Below, piece by piece: positions 8,357 through 14,713 of a stretch of DNA of 16,251 nucleotides. A program made the position numbers and the translations under genes. The notes below the pieces were generated by a model. The model ran no database searches, had not been told where the DNA came from, and worked only from the letters and a program-made list of their open reading frames with translations. Position 1 is the first letter of the stretch; each line of letters begins with the position of its first letter. The stretch is from JBFIHZ01 sp041601535 (lineage in GTDB: Bacteria > Pseudomonadota > Gammaproteobacteria > Xanthomonadales > SZUA-36), in the NCBI GenBank assembly GCA_041601535.1, contig JBFIHZ010000058.1, positions 1 to 16,251 on the forward strand, given 5' to 3'.

Positions 8357-8830
8357 TTAAGTGTTGCTTAAACACTGCCGGACCAGCCGGGCGGCGGCCG
8401 CCGAGTGGGCCTTGAGTTGCATCACCCGCCCCTTGCCGAGTTCATCCAGATGCAGTTCCAGGTCCGGAGCAGGCAGGAAACCAGCACCTTTTCCGGGCCA
8501 TTCCACCAATAAAACACTTTTATTATCAAACAGATCTGCCAAAGCCAGGTATTCCAGCTCGGCGGCGTGTTCAATACGGTACAAATCCAGGTGCAACACC
8601 TGCACGTCCGCTATCTGGTAGCTTTCCAGCAAACCATAACTGGGGCTTTTAACCCGTCCGGGGTATCCCATGGACTGAATCAGGGCGCGCGCAAATGTGG
8701 TTTTGCCTGCGCCCAGGTCGCCGCTGAGGTAAATGACCATTGGCGCCTGCAGCCCCTGCGCGCAACGGCAGGCCAGCGCCAGCACCGCCGCTTCATCTTC
8801 AAGCTCGATCCGCCCACCCCAATCAGACAT
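8357..8830 (-). CDS. tsaE: TsaE, tRNA threonylcarbamoyladenosine biosynthesis ATPase
   Basis: A 157-residue P-loop ATPase. Walker A GDLGAGKT is at 37-44, SPSYGLLESY at 62-71 stands where many relatives have SPTYTL, HLDLYR at 80-85 is the Walker B-like stretch, and the conserved Trp is in VEWPGKG (109-115). TsaE works with TsaB and TsaD to transfer threonylcarbamoyl to A37 of tRNAs reading ANN codons; its ATPase resets the complex. It starts 6 bases after the nnrDE stop. A weak GGA about 10 bases upstream of the ATG is the only ribosome site, so coupling to nnrDE is likely. Confidence 0.97.
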   Translation of the reverse strand: MSDWGGRIELEDEAAVLALACRCAQGLQAPMVIYLSGDLGAGKTTFARALIQSMGYPGRVKSPSYGLLESYQIADVQVLHLDLYRIEHAAELEYLALADLFDNKSVLLVEWPGKGAGFLPAPDLELHLDELGKGRVMQLKAHSAAAARLVRQCLSNT

Positions 8831-8836
8831 GCAATA

Positions 8837-10345
8837 TCATTCCGGGTTCAGCACCCTGGGCAACTGCCGGATGATGTCACTGGCAATCAGGCCACGCTCG
8901 CCAATGGCCCGCGCGGCCAGATCACCCGCCGATGCATGCGCGGTCACGCCGACAGTGGCCGCATCCCATAAATCCAGCCCTTGCGCGATCAGTGCGCCTA
9001 TCACGCCTGCCAGCACGTCGCCGGTACCGGCCGAGGCCATGCCCGGATTGCCCAGCGGACAGATGGCATACCGACCGGAAGGGTCGGCAACCACCGTGCC
9101 GCAGCCTTTCAGCACGACCGTTGCATCAAACCGCTCAGCCAGTTGGGCCGCCACCGCTACCCGGTCGCGCTGTACTTCGGACGCCTTGCAGCCCAGCAGC
9201 CGGCCCGCTTCTGCCGGGTGGGGCGTCAGTATCCAACGCCCCCGTGGCAGATCGCCCTGCTCTCCCATGTGCGGATGCAAGCGCGCCAGAATGTTCAGGC
9301 CATCAGCATCCAGCACGATGGGCAAGGCAGTTTTCATGCAGGTTTTGAACAGGTTTTCCGACCACGACGTCTGGCCCAGCCCGGTACCGATGACGACCAC
9401 GCTGATCTGCTGCAGCAAGGTCTTCAGTTCCTTGCCACGGCGCACCCCCCGCACCATCAGTTCCGGGCAGGTGAGGTTCACCATGGCGGCGTGTTCCGGG
9501 CTGGTGGCGAGCGTGACCTTGCCCGCACCAGCGCGCAGTGCGGCTTCCCCGCACAGGCGCACGGCACCGCTCATGCTGCTGTTGCCGCCGATGCCCAGCA
9601 CCCAGCCAAACGAGCCTTTATGCGAATTGCGAGCACGCCTGGGCAAACTATTGCCGATTATGTTTTCGCGTAATAATATTCCCGAACTGGAAATAATACT
9701 TTTAACGGAGTCCGGGACCTGCAAATCGGTGAACACCACGCGGCCGCAGTGATCGGGGCCGTCGGCGGTATACATGCCCCGCTTCCGACCGACAAACGTG
9801 GCGGTAAGGTCGGCACTGACGCAAACCCCCATCACGCGTCCGGTGTCAGCATCCAGGCCCGAAGGAATGTCCACCGCCAGCACAGGACGGCCAGCAGAGT
9901 TCAGCAACGCTATCGCGGCCGCATAATCTGCCTGCGGTGCCCGGTCCAGCCCCGTGCCCAGCAAGGCATCCACCAGCAGATCAAACGGCGCGGGGTCTGA
10001 TACCGGCCAGGATTGTGTTTTGCCGCCCGCCTGGTGCCAGCGTTGTGCCGCCTGGGCGGCATCGCCTTGCAGCAGATCTGGCGCTTTCAGGGCACACACC
10101 GTCACCGACAGGCCGGCCTCCCTGGCCAGCCGCGCGATGACATAACCGTCGCCGCCGTTGTTACCACCGCCGCACAGCAACAGCCAGTTGCCGGCGTCCG
10201 GAAACGCCTGCCGGGCAGCCTCGAAGGCAAACCGCCCGGCCCGCTCCATCAGCTCCATGCCCGCAATGCCATGCGCTACAATGGCGCTCTCATCCAGGCT
10301 CCGGACCTGGTCTGCGGTATACAATCGGTCTGCACTCTCCCTCAT
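8837..10345 (-). CDS. nnrD: Bifunctional NAD(P)H-hydrate epimerase / ADP-dependent NAD(P)HX dehydratase
   Basis: A 502-residue fusion that repairs hydrated NADH and NADPH. The N-terminal YjeF_N (NnrE) half has CGGGNNGGDG (58-67), DALLGTGL (126-133) and DIPSGLDADTG (159-169), and epimerises the R and S hydrates. The C-terminal YjeF_C (NnrD) half has SHKGSFG (241-247), GTGLGQ (320-325), LTPHPAEAGRLLG (373-385) and GNPGMASAGTGDVLAG (432-447), and dehydrates S-NAD(P)HX using ADP. The ATG at 10345 is preferred because the frame upstream of it overlaps the divergent queG start and is not conserved. There is no SD before it, and a perfect TATAAT sits 6 bases upstream, so the mRNA may be leaderless. 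It is the first gene of the minus-strand string. Confidence 0.95.
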   Translation of the reverse strand: MRESADRLYTADQVRSLDESAIVAHGIAGMELMERAGRFAFEAARQAFPDAGNWLLLCGGGNNGGDGYVIARLAREAGLSVTVCALKAPDLLQGDAAQAAQRWHQAGGKTQSWPVSDPAPFDLLVDALLGTGLDRAPQADYAAAIALLNSAGRPVLAVDIPSGLDADTGRVMGVCVSADLTATFVGRKRGMYTADGPDHCGRVVFTDLQVPDSVKSIISSSGILLRENIIGNSLPRRARNSHKGSFGWVLGIGGNSSMSGAVRLCGEAALRAGAGKVTLATSPEHAAMVNLTCPELMVRGVRRGKELKTLLQQISVVVIGTGLGQTSWSENLFKTCMKTALPIVLDADGLNILARLHPHMGEQGDLPRGRWILTPHPAEAGRLLGCKASEVQRDRVAVAAQLAERFDATVVLKGCGTVVADPSGRYAICPLGNPGMASAGTGDVLAGVIGALIAQGLDLWDAATVGVTAHASAGDLAARAIGERGLIASDIIRQLPRVLNPE

Positions 10346-10351
10346 AAACGA

Positions 10352-10357
10352 ATTATA
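10352..10357 (-). promoter_or_regulatory. Consensus -10 element (TATAAT) for nnrDE
   Basis: Reading the minus strand, TATAAT occupies 10357-10352 and the nnrDE ATG starts 6 bases later. The best -35 at 17-base spacing is TTACCC, a 3/6 match to TTGACA. Normal sigma-70 geometry puts transcription start on or next to the A of the ATG. The element lies in the 15-bp gap between the two divergent start codons. Confidence 0.5.
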
Positions 10358-10360
10358 GCC

Positions 10361-11479
10361 ATGATCGATAACGCGGGTAAGCACCCTTCATCACCAGCCG
10401 CCGGCGCAGCCCGGCCGCTGAACGAGGCGGCGCTGGCCGATATCAAGCGGGACATCATCAGCCGGGGCCAGGCGCTGGGTTTTCAGCAACTCGGCGTCAG
10501 CGACATCCGGCTGGAACAACACGAAAAGCACCTCAGTCGCTGGCTGCAGCGGCAATTTCACGGTGAGATGGAATACATGGCGCGGCATGGCAGCTGCCGC
10601 AGCCGCCCGGAGGAACTGGTGGCGGGCACGGTGCGGGTGATTTCGGCCCGTATGGACTATCTCAGTGAGGAGGCCACACCCGCCGATCAGCTGATGGAGC
10701 AACCCGCCACCGCCCTGATTTCGCGCTACGCGCTGGGCCGCGACTACCACAAGGTGATGCGCAAGCGCCTGCAAAAACTGGCCAGCAGCATCGAACAGGA
10801 CATTGGCCATTTCGGCTACCGGGTGTTCGTCGATTCAGCGCCCGTGCTGGAAAAAGCGCTGGCGGAAAAAGCCGGTCTGGGGTGGATCGGAAAACACAGC
10901 AACCTGCTGAACCGCCAGGCCGGCAGCTGGTTCTTCCTCGGCGAAATTTACACCGACCTGCCGTTACCGGTGGATCAGGCGGCGGAAAACCATTGCGGTA
11001 GCTGCACCCGCTGCCTGGATTTCTGCCCCACCCGGGCCATCGTGGGCCCTTACCAGGTGGATGCGCGCCGCTGCATTTCCTATCTGACCATCGAGTTGCG
11101 CGGCTCCATTCCCGAGGATTTACGCGCGCTGATGGGCAACCGGATTTTCGGCTGTGACGACTGCCAGGTAGTGTGCCCGTGGAACCGCTTCGCGCAACAC
11201 AGCGGCGAGCCGGATTTCACCCCGCGGGCCGGCCTGGATGCCAGCAACCTGGTGGAACTGTTTGGCTGGACGGAAGCGGAGTTCCTGCAGCGTACCGAGG
11301 GCAGCGCCATCCGGCGCATTGGTTATGACTGCTGGTTACGCAATATCGCGGTGGCGCTGGGCAACGCGCCGGCAAGCCCGGAAGTACAACAGGCATTGCT
11401 GGCGCGGCGCAACCATGTTTCGGAACTGGTCCGCGAACACGTCTTGTGGGCGCTACAACAGCATGATTTTAAAGCGTGA
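10361..11479 (+). CDS. queG: QueG, epoxyqueuosine reductase (cobalamin and iron-sulfur)
   Basis: A 372-residue enzyme for the last step of queuosine synthesis in tRNA: cobalamin-dependent reduction of epoxyqueuosine to queuosine. VDSAPVLEK (157-165) contains the conserved Asp. Two 4Fe-4S clusters are indicated by CGSCTRCLDFCP (C212, C215, C218, C222) and by C238 with CDDCQVVCP (C265, C268, C272). Helical C-terminal repeats (about 300-372) help bind tRNA. It starts 15 bp from the divergent nnrDE start. No SD is visible before the ATG, and a TACAAT (10320-10325) lacking a good -35 is the nearest -10 candidate. The reading frame is open for 348 bases upstream, but that stretch is the complement of nnrDE coding sequence. 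Confidence 0.96.
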   Translation: MIDNAGKHPSSPAAGAARPLNEAALADIKRDIISRGQALGFQQLGVSDIRLEQHEKHLSRWLQRQFHGEMEYMARHGSCRSRPEELVAGTVRVISARMDYLSEEATPADQLMEQPATALISRYALGRDYHKVMRKRLQKLASSIEQDIGHFGYRVFVDSAPVLEKALAEKAGLGWIGKHSNLLNRQAGSWFFLGEIYTDLPLPVDQAAENHCGSCTRCLDFCPTRAIVGPYQVDARRCISYLTIELRGSIPEDLRALMGNRIFGCDDCQVVCPWNRFAQHSGEPDFTPRAGLDASNLVELFGWTEAEFLQRTEGSAIRRIGYDCWLRNIAVALGNAPASPEVQQALLARRNHVSELVREHVLWALQQHDFKA

Positions 11480-11523
11480 CAGGGGGTACTAAAGCCACCA
11501 GCCGGTGTGATATTCTGACCATA

Positions 11524-11580
11524 ATGAGAACATCTATCCGCGGACCCTGCGTCCGCGGTCTTTTTTACACAGGAGTATGA
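11524..11580 (+). other. Possible 18-codon upstream frame spanning the terminator hairpin
   Basis: An ATG at 11524 opens the frame MRTSIRGPCVRGLFYTGV, which runs through the whole terminator stem, includes the SD of the next gene and stops with TGA 3 bases before the aminotransferase ATG. Placement is what one would expect of a leader peptide, but there is no SD upstream of this ATG and the frame may be chance. Three of its 18 codons are Arg. Confidence 0.2.
11538..11566 (+). terminator. Strong intrinsic terminator after queG, next to the aminotransferase SD
   Basis: Perfect 8-bp arms CCGCGGAC (11538-11545) and GTCCGCGG (11551-11558) close over the loop CCTGC and are followed by TCTTTTTT (11559-11566). 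It is 58 bases after the queG stop and only 4 bases before the SD AGGAG (11571-11575) of the next gene. It can stop queG transcripts and may also act as an attenuator in the leader of the aminotransferase mRNA. Confidence 0.9.
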
Positions 11581-11583
11581 CTT

Positions 11584-13110
11584 ATGGGTACCAACCAAAT
11601 GCCCATTCTGGAAATGCTGGCTCAACTGAGAAACCATGGCGGCGCCGCTCGTACCACCGGCTTGCCGGATGACACCGTGGTCCGCTTTGCCAGCCTGGAC
11701 AACCGCCTGCCGGAAGCGGTGCAGGCCGCCGTCGAGGCTTTTAATGCCTTGCGGGATGAAGAGCCGGAACTGCTGGAGCTGGACGAAGACGACCAGATCA
11801 GTGAAATTCAGGCCGGTTATGTCAATTTCTACCCGGATGATGCGGTCAACCCGTATGTGGCCTTGACCGCGCGCGGGCCCTGGGTCATCACGCTGAAAGG
11901 CGCGGTTATCCATGACTCGGCCGGTTACGGCATGCTCGGTTTTGGCCACGCGCCACCGGCCGTGCTGGAAGCCATGAGCCGCAAGCAGGTGATGGCCAAC
12001 GTGATGACACCCAATATCAGCCAGAAACGGCTGCACGAAGCCCTGCGCCGGGAAATCGGCCACCGCCGGCCGGACGGCTGCCCGATGGACCGCTTCCTGT
12101 GCCTGAACAGCGGTTCCGAAGCGGTCAGCGTGGCGGCGCGCATTTCCGACATCAACGCCAAACTGATGACCGACCCGGGTGGCCGGCATGCCAACAAGCA
12201 GATCCGCATCGCCAGCCTGCGTGGTGGTTTTCACGGCCGCACCGACCGGCCGGCACAGTTTTCCGATTCCAGCCGGCAGACCTATGCCAAGCACCTGGCG
12301 AGTTTTCGCGACCAGGACCGGCTGATCACGGTTGAGCCCAATGATATCGAACAGCTCAAACAGATTTACCAGTGGGCCGATAGCAACAATGTGTTCATCG
12401 AAGCCTTTTTCTTTGAGCCGGTGATGGGTGAAGGCAATCCCGGCATGGCGATCACCCGGGAGTTTTACGATACGGCCCGCGCGCTGACCCGGGAACATGG
12501 CTCACTGATGCTGATCGACTCGATCCAGGCCGGTTTGCGCGCACATGGCGTACTGTCCATTTGCGATTACCCGGGATTTGAAGACGCCGAGGCGCCGGAT
12601 ATGGAAACCTATTCCAAGTCGCTGAATGCCGGCCAGTACCCGCTGTCGGTGCTGGCACTGGATGAGCACGTGGCCAACCTGTACCGCAAGGGCATTTACG
12701 GCAACACCATGACCACCAATCCTCGCGCCATGGATGTGGCCTGTGCTGTGCTGGAAGGCGTGACACCGGAATTGCGCCGCAATATTGTCGAGCGAGGCAA
12801 GGAATTCCTCGACAAGTTCAAGGCGCTGCAGGCTGAGCTGGGCGACCGCATCACCCAGGTGCAGGGCACCGGCCTGCTGTTCAGCCTGGAGCTCAACAGC
12901 AAGCAATACAAGTGCTATGGCGCGGATTCCACCGAGGAGTACCTGCGTATCCAGGGCTGCAACGTGATTCACGGTGGTGTGAATTCGCTGCGTTACACGC
13001 CCTATTTTGGCATTACCTCGGCCGAAGTGGATCTGATCGTGGCCGCCACCAAGGATGCATTGTTGCACGGCCCCATGCGCTCAACGGCCAGTGAAGCCGA
13101 AGCAGCCTGA
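11584..13110 (+). CDS. Class III PLP-dependent aminotransferase, substrate unknown
   Basis: A 508-residue fold-type I, class III aminotransferase-like protein. Visible sites are the cofactor phosphate loop NSGSEAV (175-181), GGFHGRT (214-220) for ring stacking, EPVMGEGN (278-285), Asp312 for the pyridine nitrogen, Lys345 in YSKSLNAG as Schiff-base lysine, Thr375 in GNTMTTNP, and Arg470 in SLRYTP as likely carboxylate binder. All catalytic positions are present, so it is probably active. The usual DEVQTG is DSIQAG (312-317) here, which sets it apart from the ornithine and GABA enzymes. About 100 residues precede the first core motifs, with an acidic run near 58-73. The SD AGGAG is 8 bases before the ATG. 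I do not recognise a close named relative, and the neighbours give no pathway clue. Confidence 0.85.
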   Translation: MGTNQMPILEMLAQLRNHGGAARTTGLPDDTVVRFASLDNRLPEAVQAAVEAFNALRDEEPELLELDEDDQISEIQAGYVNFYPDDAVNPYVALTARGPWVITLKGAVIHDSAGYGMLGFGHAPPAVLEAMSRKQVMANVMTPNISQKRLHEALRREIGHRRPDGCPMDRFLCLNSGSEAVSVAARISDINAKLMTDPGGRHANKQIRIASLRGGFHGRTDRPAQFSDSSRQTYAKHLASFRDQDRLITVEPNDIEQLKQIYQWADSNNVFIEAFFFEPVMGEGNPGMAITREFYDTARALTREHGSLMLIDSIQAGLRAHGVLSICDYPGFEDAEAPDMETYSKSLNAGQYPLSVLALDEHVANLYRKGIYGNTMTTNPRAMDVACAVLEGVTPELRRNIVERGKEFLDKFKALQAELGDRITQVQGTGLLFSLELNSKQYKCYGADSTEEYLRIQGCNVIHGGVNSLRYTPYFGITSAEVDLIVAATKDALLHGPMRSTASEAEAA

Positions 13111-13143
13111 CTGCGTTAGCCGAACTGACGTCAGCAAATACCC

Positions 13144-13170
13144 GCCCGGCTTTTTAGCCGGGCTTTTTTT
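13144..13170 (+). terminator. Intrinsic terminator of the aminotransferase gene
   Basis: Arms GCCCGGCT (13144-13151) and AGCCGGGC (13156-13163) pair perfectly around TTTT, followed by seven Ts (13164-13170). It begins 34 bases after the aminotransferase stop. Confidence 0.95.
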
Positions 13171-13213
13171 GTGCTCCGCATCACCCACGGCGCAAGCGCC
13201 AGAGCCGGCGCAT

Positions 13214-13255
13214 AAAAAGATGCCGTGAACCGGCGGAGAGGTGCCGGCCCACGGC
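13214..13255 (-). terminator. Intrinsic terminator of the small membrane protein gene
   Basis: On the minus strand a 13-bp stem (arms 13255-13243 and 13234-13222), with two adjacent G-U pairs in the middle, closes over an 8-base loop and is followed by ATC and five Ts (13218-13214). It lies about 60 bases after the stop codon at 13316. With the plus-strand terminator at 13144-13170 it separates two convergent genes. Confidence 0.8.
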
Positions 13256-13256
13256 G

Positions 13257-13281
13257 TTTGCGCCCGACCAGGGTGCGCAAA
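13257..13281. other. Extra hairpin in the convergent intergenic region
   Basis: TTTGCGCCC (13257-13265) pairs with GGG-T-GCGCAAA (13271-13281) around GACCA, with one bulged T. It has no T-run on either strand's downstream side. It sits between the small membrane protein gene and its terminator. Two further short GC palindromes overlap at 13189-13200 and 13196-13211. The rest of 13171-13315 holds no gene that I can support. Confidence 0.5.
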
Positions 13282-13315
13282 AAAGCATGGGGATTTGATC
13301 AGCCCGCCAGGGGCA

Positions 13316-13576
13316 CTACACCAGCAGCACGTCCACCAGCCGCAGCAGCATCGCCAGCCCTGCCAGAAACAGCATAAAACCCAGCGCATTGGCCACAATC
13401 GCCAGGCCCAGGCGGGCCCTGCTCCAGCGGGCCGAACCCAGGCGGCCACCTGCCGCAGCAGGGCTGAGCCTGGTGGCAATGGCCTGGGGTTTAACGCCCC
13501 TGGCGGGTTGCCACAGTTCGGGGCCATTGGCAGGCTCAGCGGCGGGTGCAAGCAGCATCAAAACGGATTGGAACAT
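13316..13576 (-). CDS. Small single-pass membrane protein, function unknown
   Basis: An 86-residue protein. Residues 1-55 are Ala/Pro/Arg-containing and mostly soluble in character, with a short hydrophobic start (MFQSVLMLLAP). Residues about 56-86 form one long hydrophobic stretch (from RLGLAIVANALGF to the C-terminal LLV), so it looks tail-anchored or single-pass. The case for a real gene is a good SD (AGGAGA, 6 bases before the ATG at 13576) and a proper minus-strand terminator after it. It lies downstream of the WYL regulator gene, separated by 120 bases containing an inverted repeat. I do not recognise a family. A longer overlapping frame on the same strand (13081-13551) lacks these signals and is treated as a shadow. 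Confidence 0.65.
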   Translation of the reverse strand: MFQSVLMLLAPAAEPANGPELWQPARGVKPQAIATRLSPAAAGGRLGSARWSRARLGLAIVANALGFMLFLAGLAMLLRLVDVLLV

Positions 13577-13609
13577 GGGCTGTCTCCTGTGGTGTGGCTA
13601 CAGAAGAAC

Positions 13610-13640
13610 ACAGGCGCTTCTCAAACCATGAGAAGCCTGT
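13610..13640. repeat. Inverted repeat upstream of the small membrane protein gene
   Basis: On the plus strand ACAGGC-gc-TTCTC (13610-13622) and GAGAAGCCTGT (13630-13640) are complementary around AAACCAT; the left arm carries two extra bases. On the minus strand the hairpin is followed by GTTCTTCTG, a poor T-run. It lies between the WYL gene stop and the small gene's SD. It could be a weak terminator for the WYL gene or an operator for the small gene; the sequence does not decide. Confidence 0.6.
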
Positions 13641-13696
13641 TGTCAGCGGTGTTGCGCCATGGGCTTGGCTATCTTAGGGCCCGGCTATGCTGGGCT

Positions 13697-14665
13697 TCAG
13701 CTGTATTGGGCAGCCGTTTTTTGCGCTGCTTCGGCCACCAGCTCGCGCAGGAATTCCGGCGCCAGCACTTTCACGTCGGCGCCATATCGCAGCACGTCCA
13801 TGGTCAGCTCGCGGGCATTGCTGAACGGCACCTTGAGCACCCAGCAACCATCGGCCTGGAACGCACCCTGCTGATCGGGATGCCAGCTTTCTTCGGCAAC
13901 CCAGCGCGACATCTCCGGGCTGAAACGCAATTCCGCGGTATGCTCCGCCGGCCCGGAAAAAATTCCATAGGAACGGTCAAAATGCCGGGACAGGTCGGCG
14001 TCGCTGACTTCCCGGGCAGCCTGGTCCAGCATCTTCTGCTCGCGGATCCGTTCCAGTGCGAAACTGCGCAATCCTTCGGCACGGTGACACCAGGCATCCA
14101 GGTACCAGGAGTTGCGGTACTGGGTGAGCCGCTGGGGTGATACGGTGCGTTCGCTTTCTTCGTCGCGGCGCCGCCCGTGGTAACGGATATTGAGCCGCTG
14201 ACGCTGGATCAGGGCACCCAGCACATCCTGGAACATGCGCGCCGGCACCGGCCGGCCGGCCACGTGCTGGATGTGGATGCGCGAATCACCGCTTTCCGCC
14301 TCGATGCCTTTTTGTTGCAGCAATGACGATATCCGGCCCTGCAGGGATTCCAGCTCCCCCTCCAGCAAGCCCGGCTGCACATTGGATAAAACCTGCCGCG
14401 CCGTCAGCAGCGCCTGCAACTCTGCCGGGCTGATCCAGATGCCGGGCAGATCAAACGGCTGATCGTAGCTGCGATCGTAGAAAAACCCACGTGACTCGGG
14501 ATCCTGCTCAATCGGCGCACCGAGAAAATCCCGTAACTCGGCCACCAGGCGATACAGCGTGGCCTGGGAACATTCCAGCCGCTCCATCAGGTCCTGCCTG
14601 GAAATGGGCGTACGCCGCTGGCTGAGGATATTGTGCAGGTGATACAGGCGCTCGACTTTAGACAT
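13697..14665 (-). CDS. YafY-type transcriptional regulator with HTH, WYL and WCX domains
   Basis: A 322-residue regulator. The N-terminal winged helix-turn-helix (about 1-62) contains ISRQDLMERLECSQATLYR (21-39). The WYL domain (about 140-212) has the name-giving W187-Y188-L189 and the basic FALERIRE (202-209). A C-terminal WCX domain spans about 242-315. WYL domains sense ligands, in several cases nucleic acids or nucleotides, and these regulators often act as repressors. The gene begins 48 bases after gltX with only a weak AGGG as SD, so it may be read through from gltX. The small membrane protein gene downstream is the nearest candidate target. No defence genes are present in the window. 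Confidence 0.88.
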   Translation of the reverse strand: MSKVERLYHLHNILSQRRTPISRQDLMERLECSQATLYRLVAELRDFLGAPIEQDPESRGFFYDRSYDQPFDLPGIWISPAELQALLTARQVLSNVQPGLLEGELESLQGRISSLLQQKGIEAESGDSRIHIQHVAGRPVPARMFQDVLGALIQRQRLNIRYHGRRRDEESERTVSPQRLTQYRNSWYLDAWCHRAEGLRSFALERIREQKMLDQAAREVSDADLSRHFDRSYGIFSGPAEHTAELRFSPEMSRWVAEESWHPDQQGAFQADGCWVLKVPFSNARELTMDVLRYGADVKVLAPEFLRELVAEAAQKTAAQYS

Positions 14666-14713
14666 GGCCAGCGGCCCTGTGCAACGGTTGCGGCGTGGCG
14701 GCGGTGGCCGGCA

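Noticed and set aside
8334..8370. Imperfect hairpin at the tsaE stop (AAGCAACA with TGCTGTTT) that could be a terminator before amiB
   Set aside because: It has one mismatch and one G-U pair in eight, lies partly inside coding sequence, and the T-run is broken.
10013..10360. Upstream in-frame extension of queG (116 extra codons)
   Set aside because: It is the complement of the conserved nnrDE N-terminal half. QueG proteins start close to the ATG at 10361, and the extension does not resemble the family.
13081..13551. 156-codon minus-strand frame overlapping the small membrane protein gene
   Set aside because: It runs through both terminators into the aminotransferase 3' end, is rich in Trp, Cys and Pro as expected of a shifted GC-rich frame, and has no SD.
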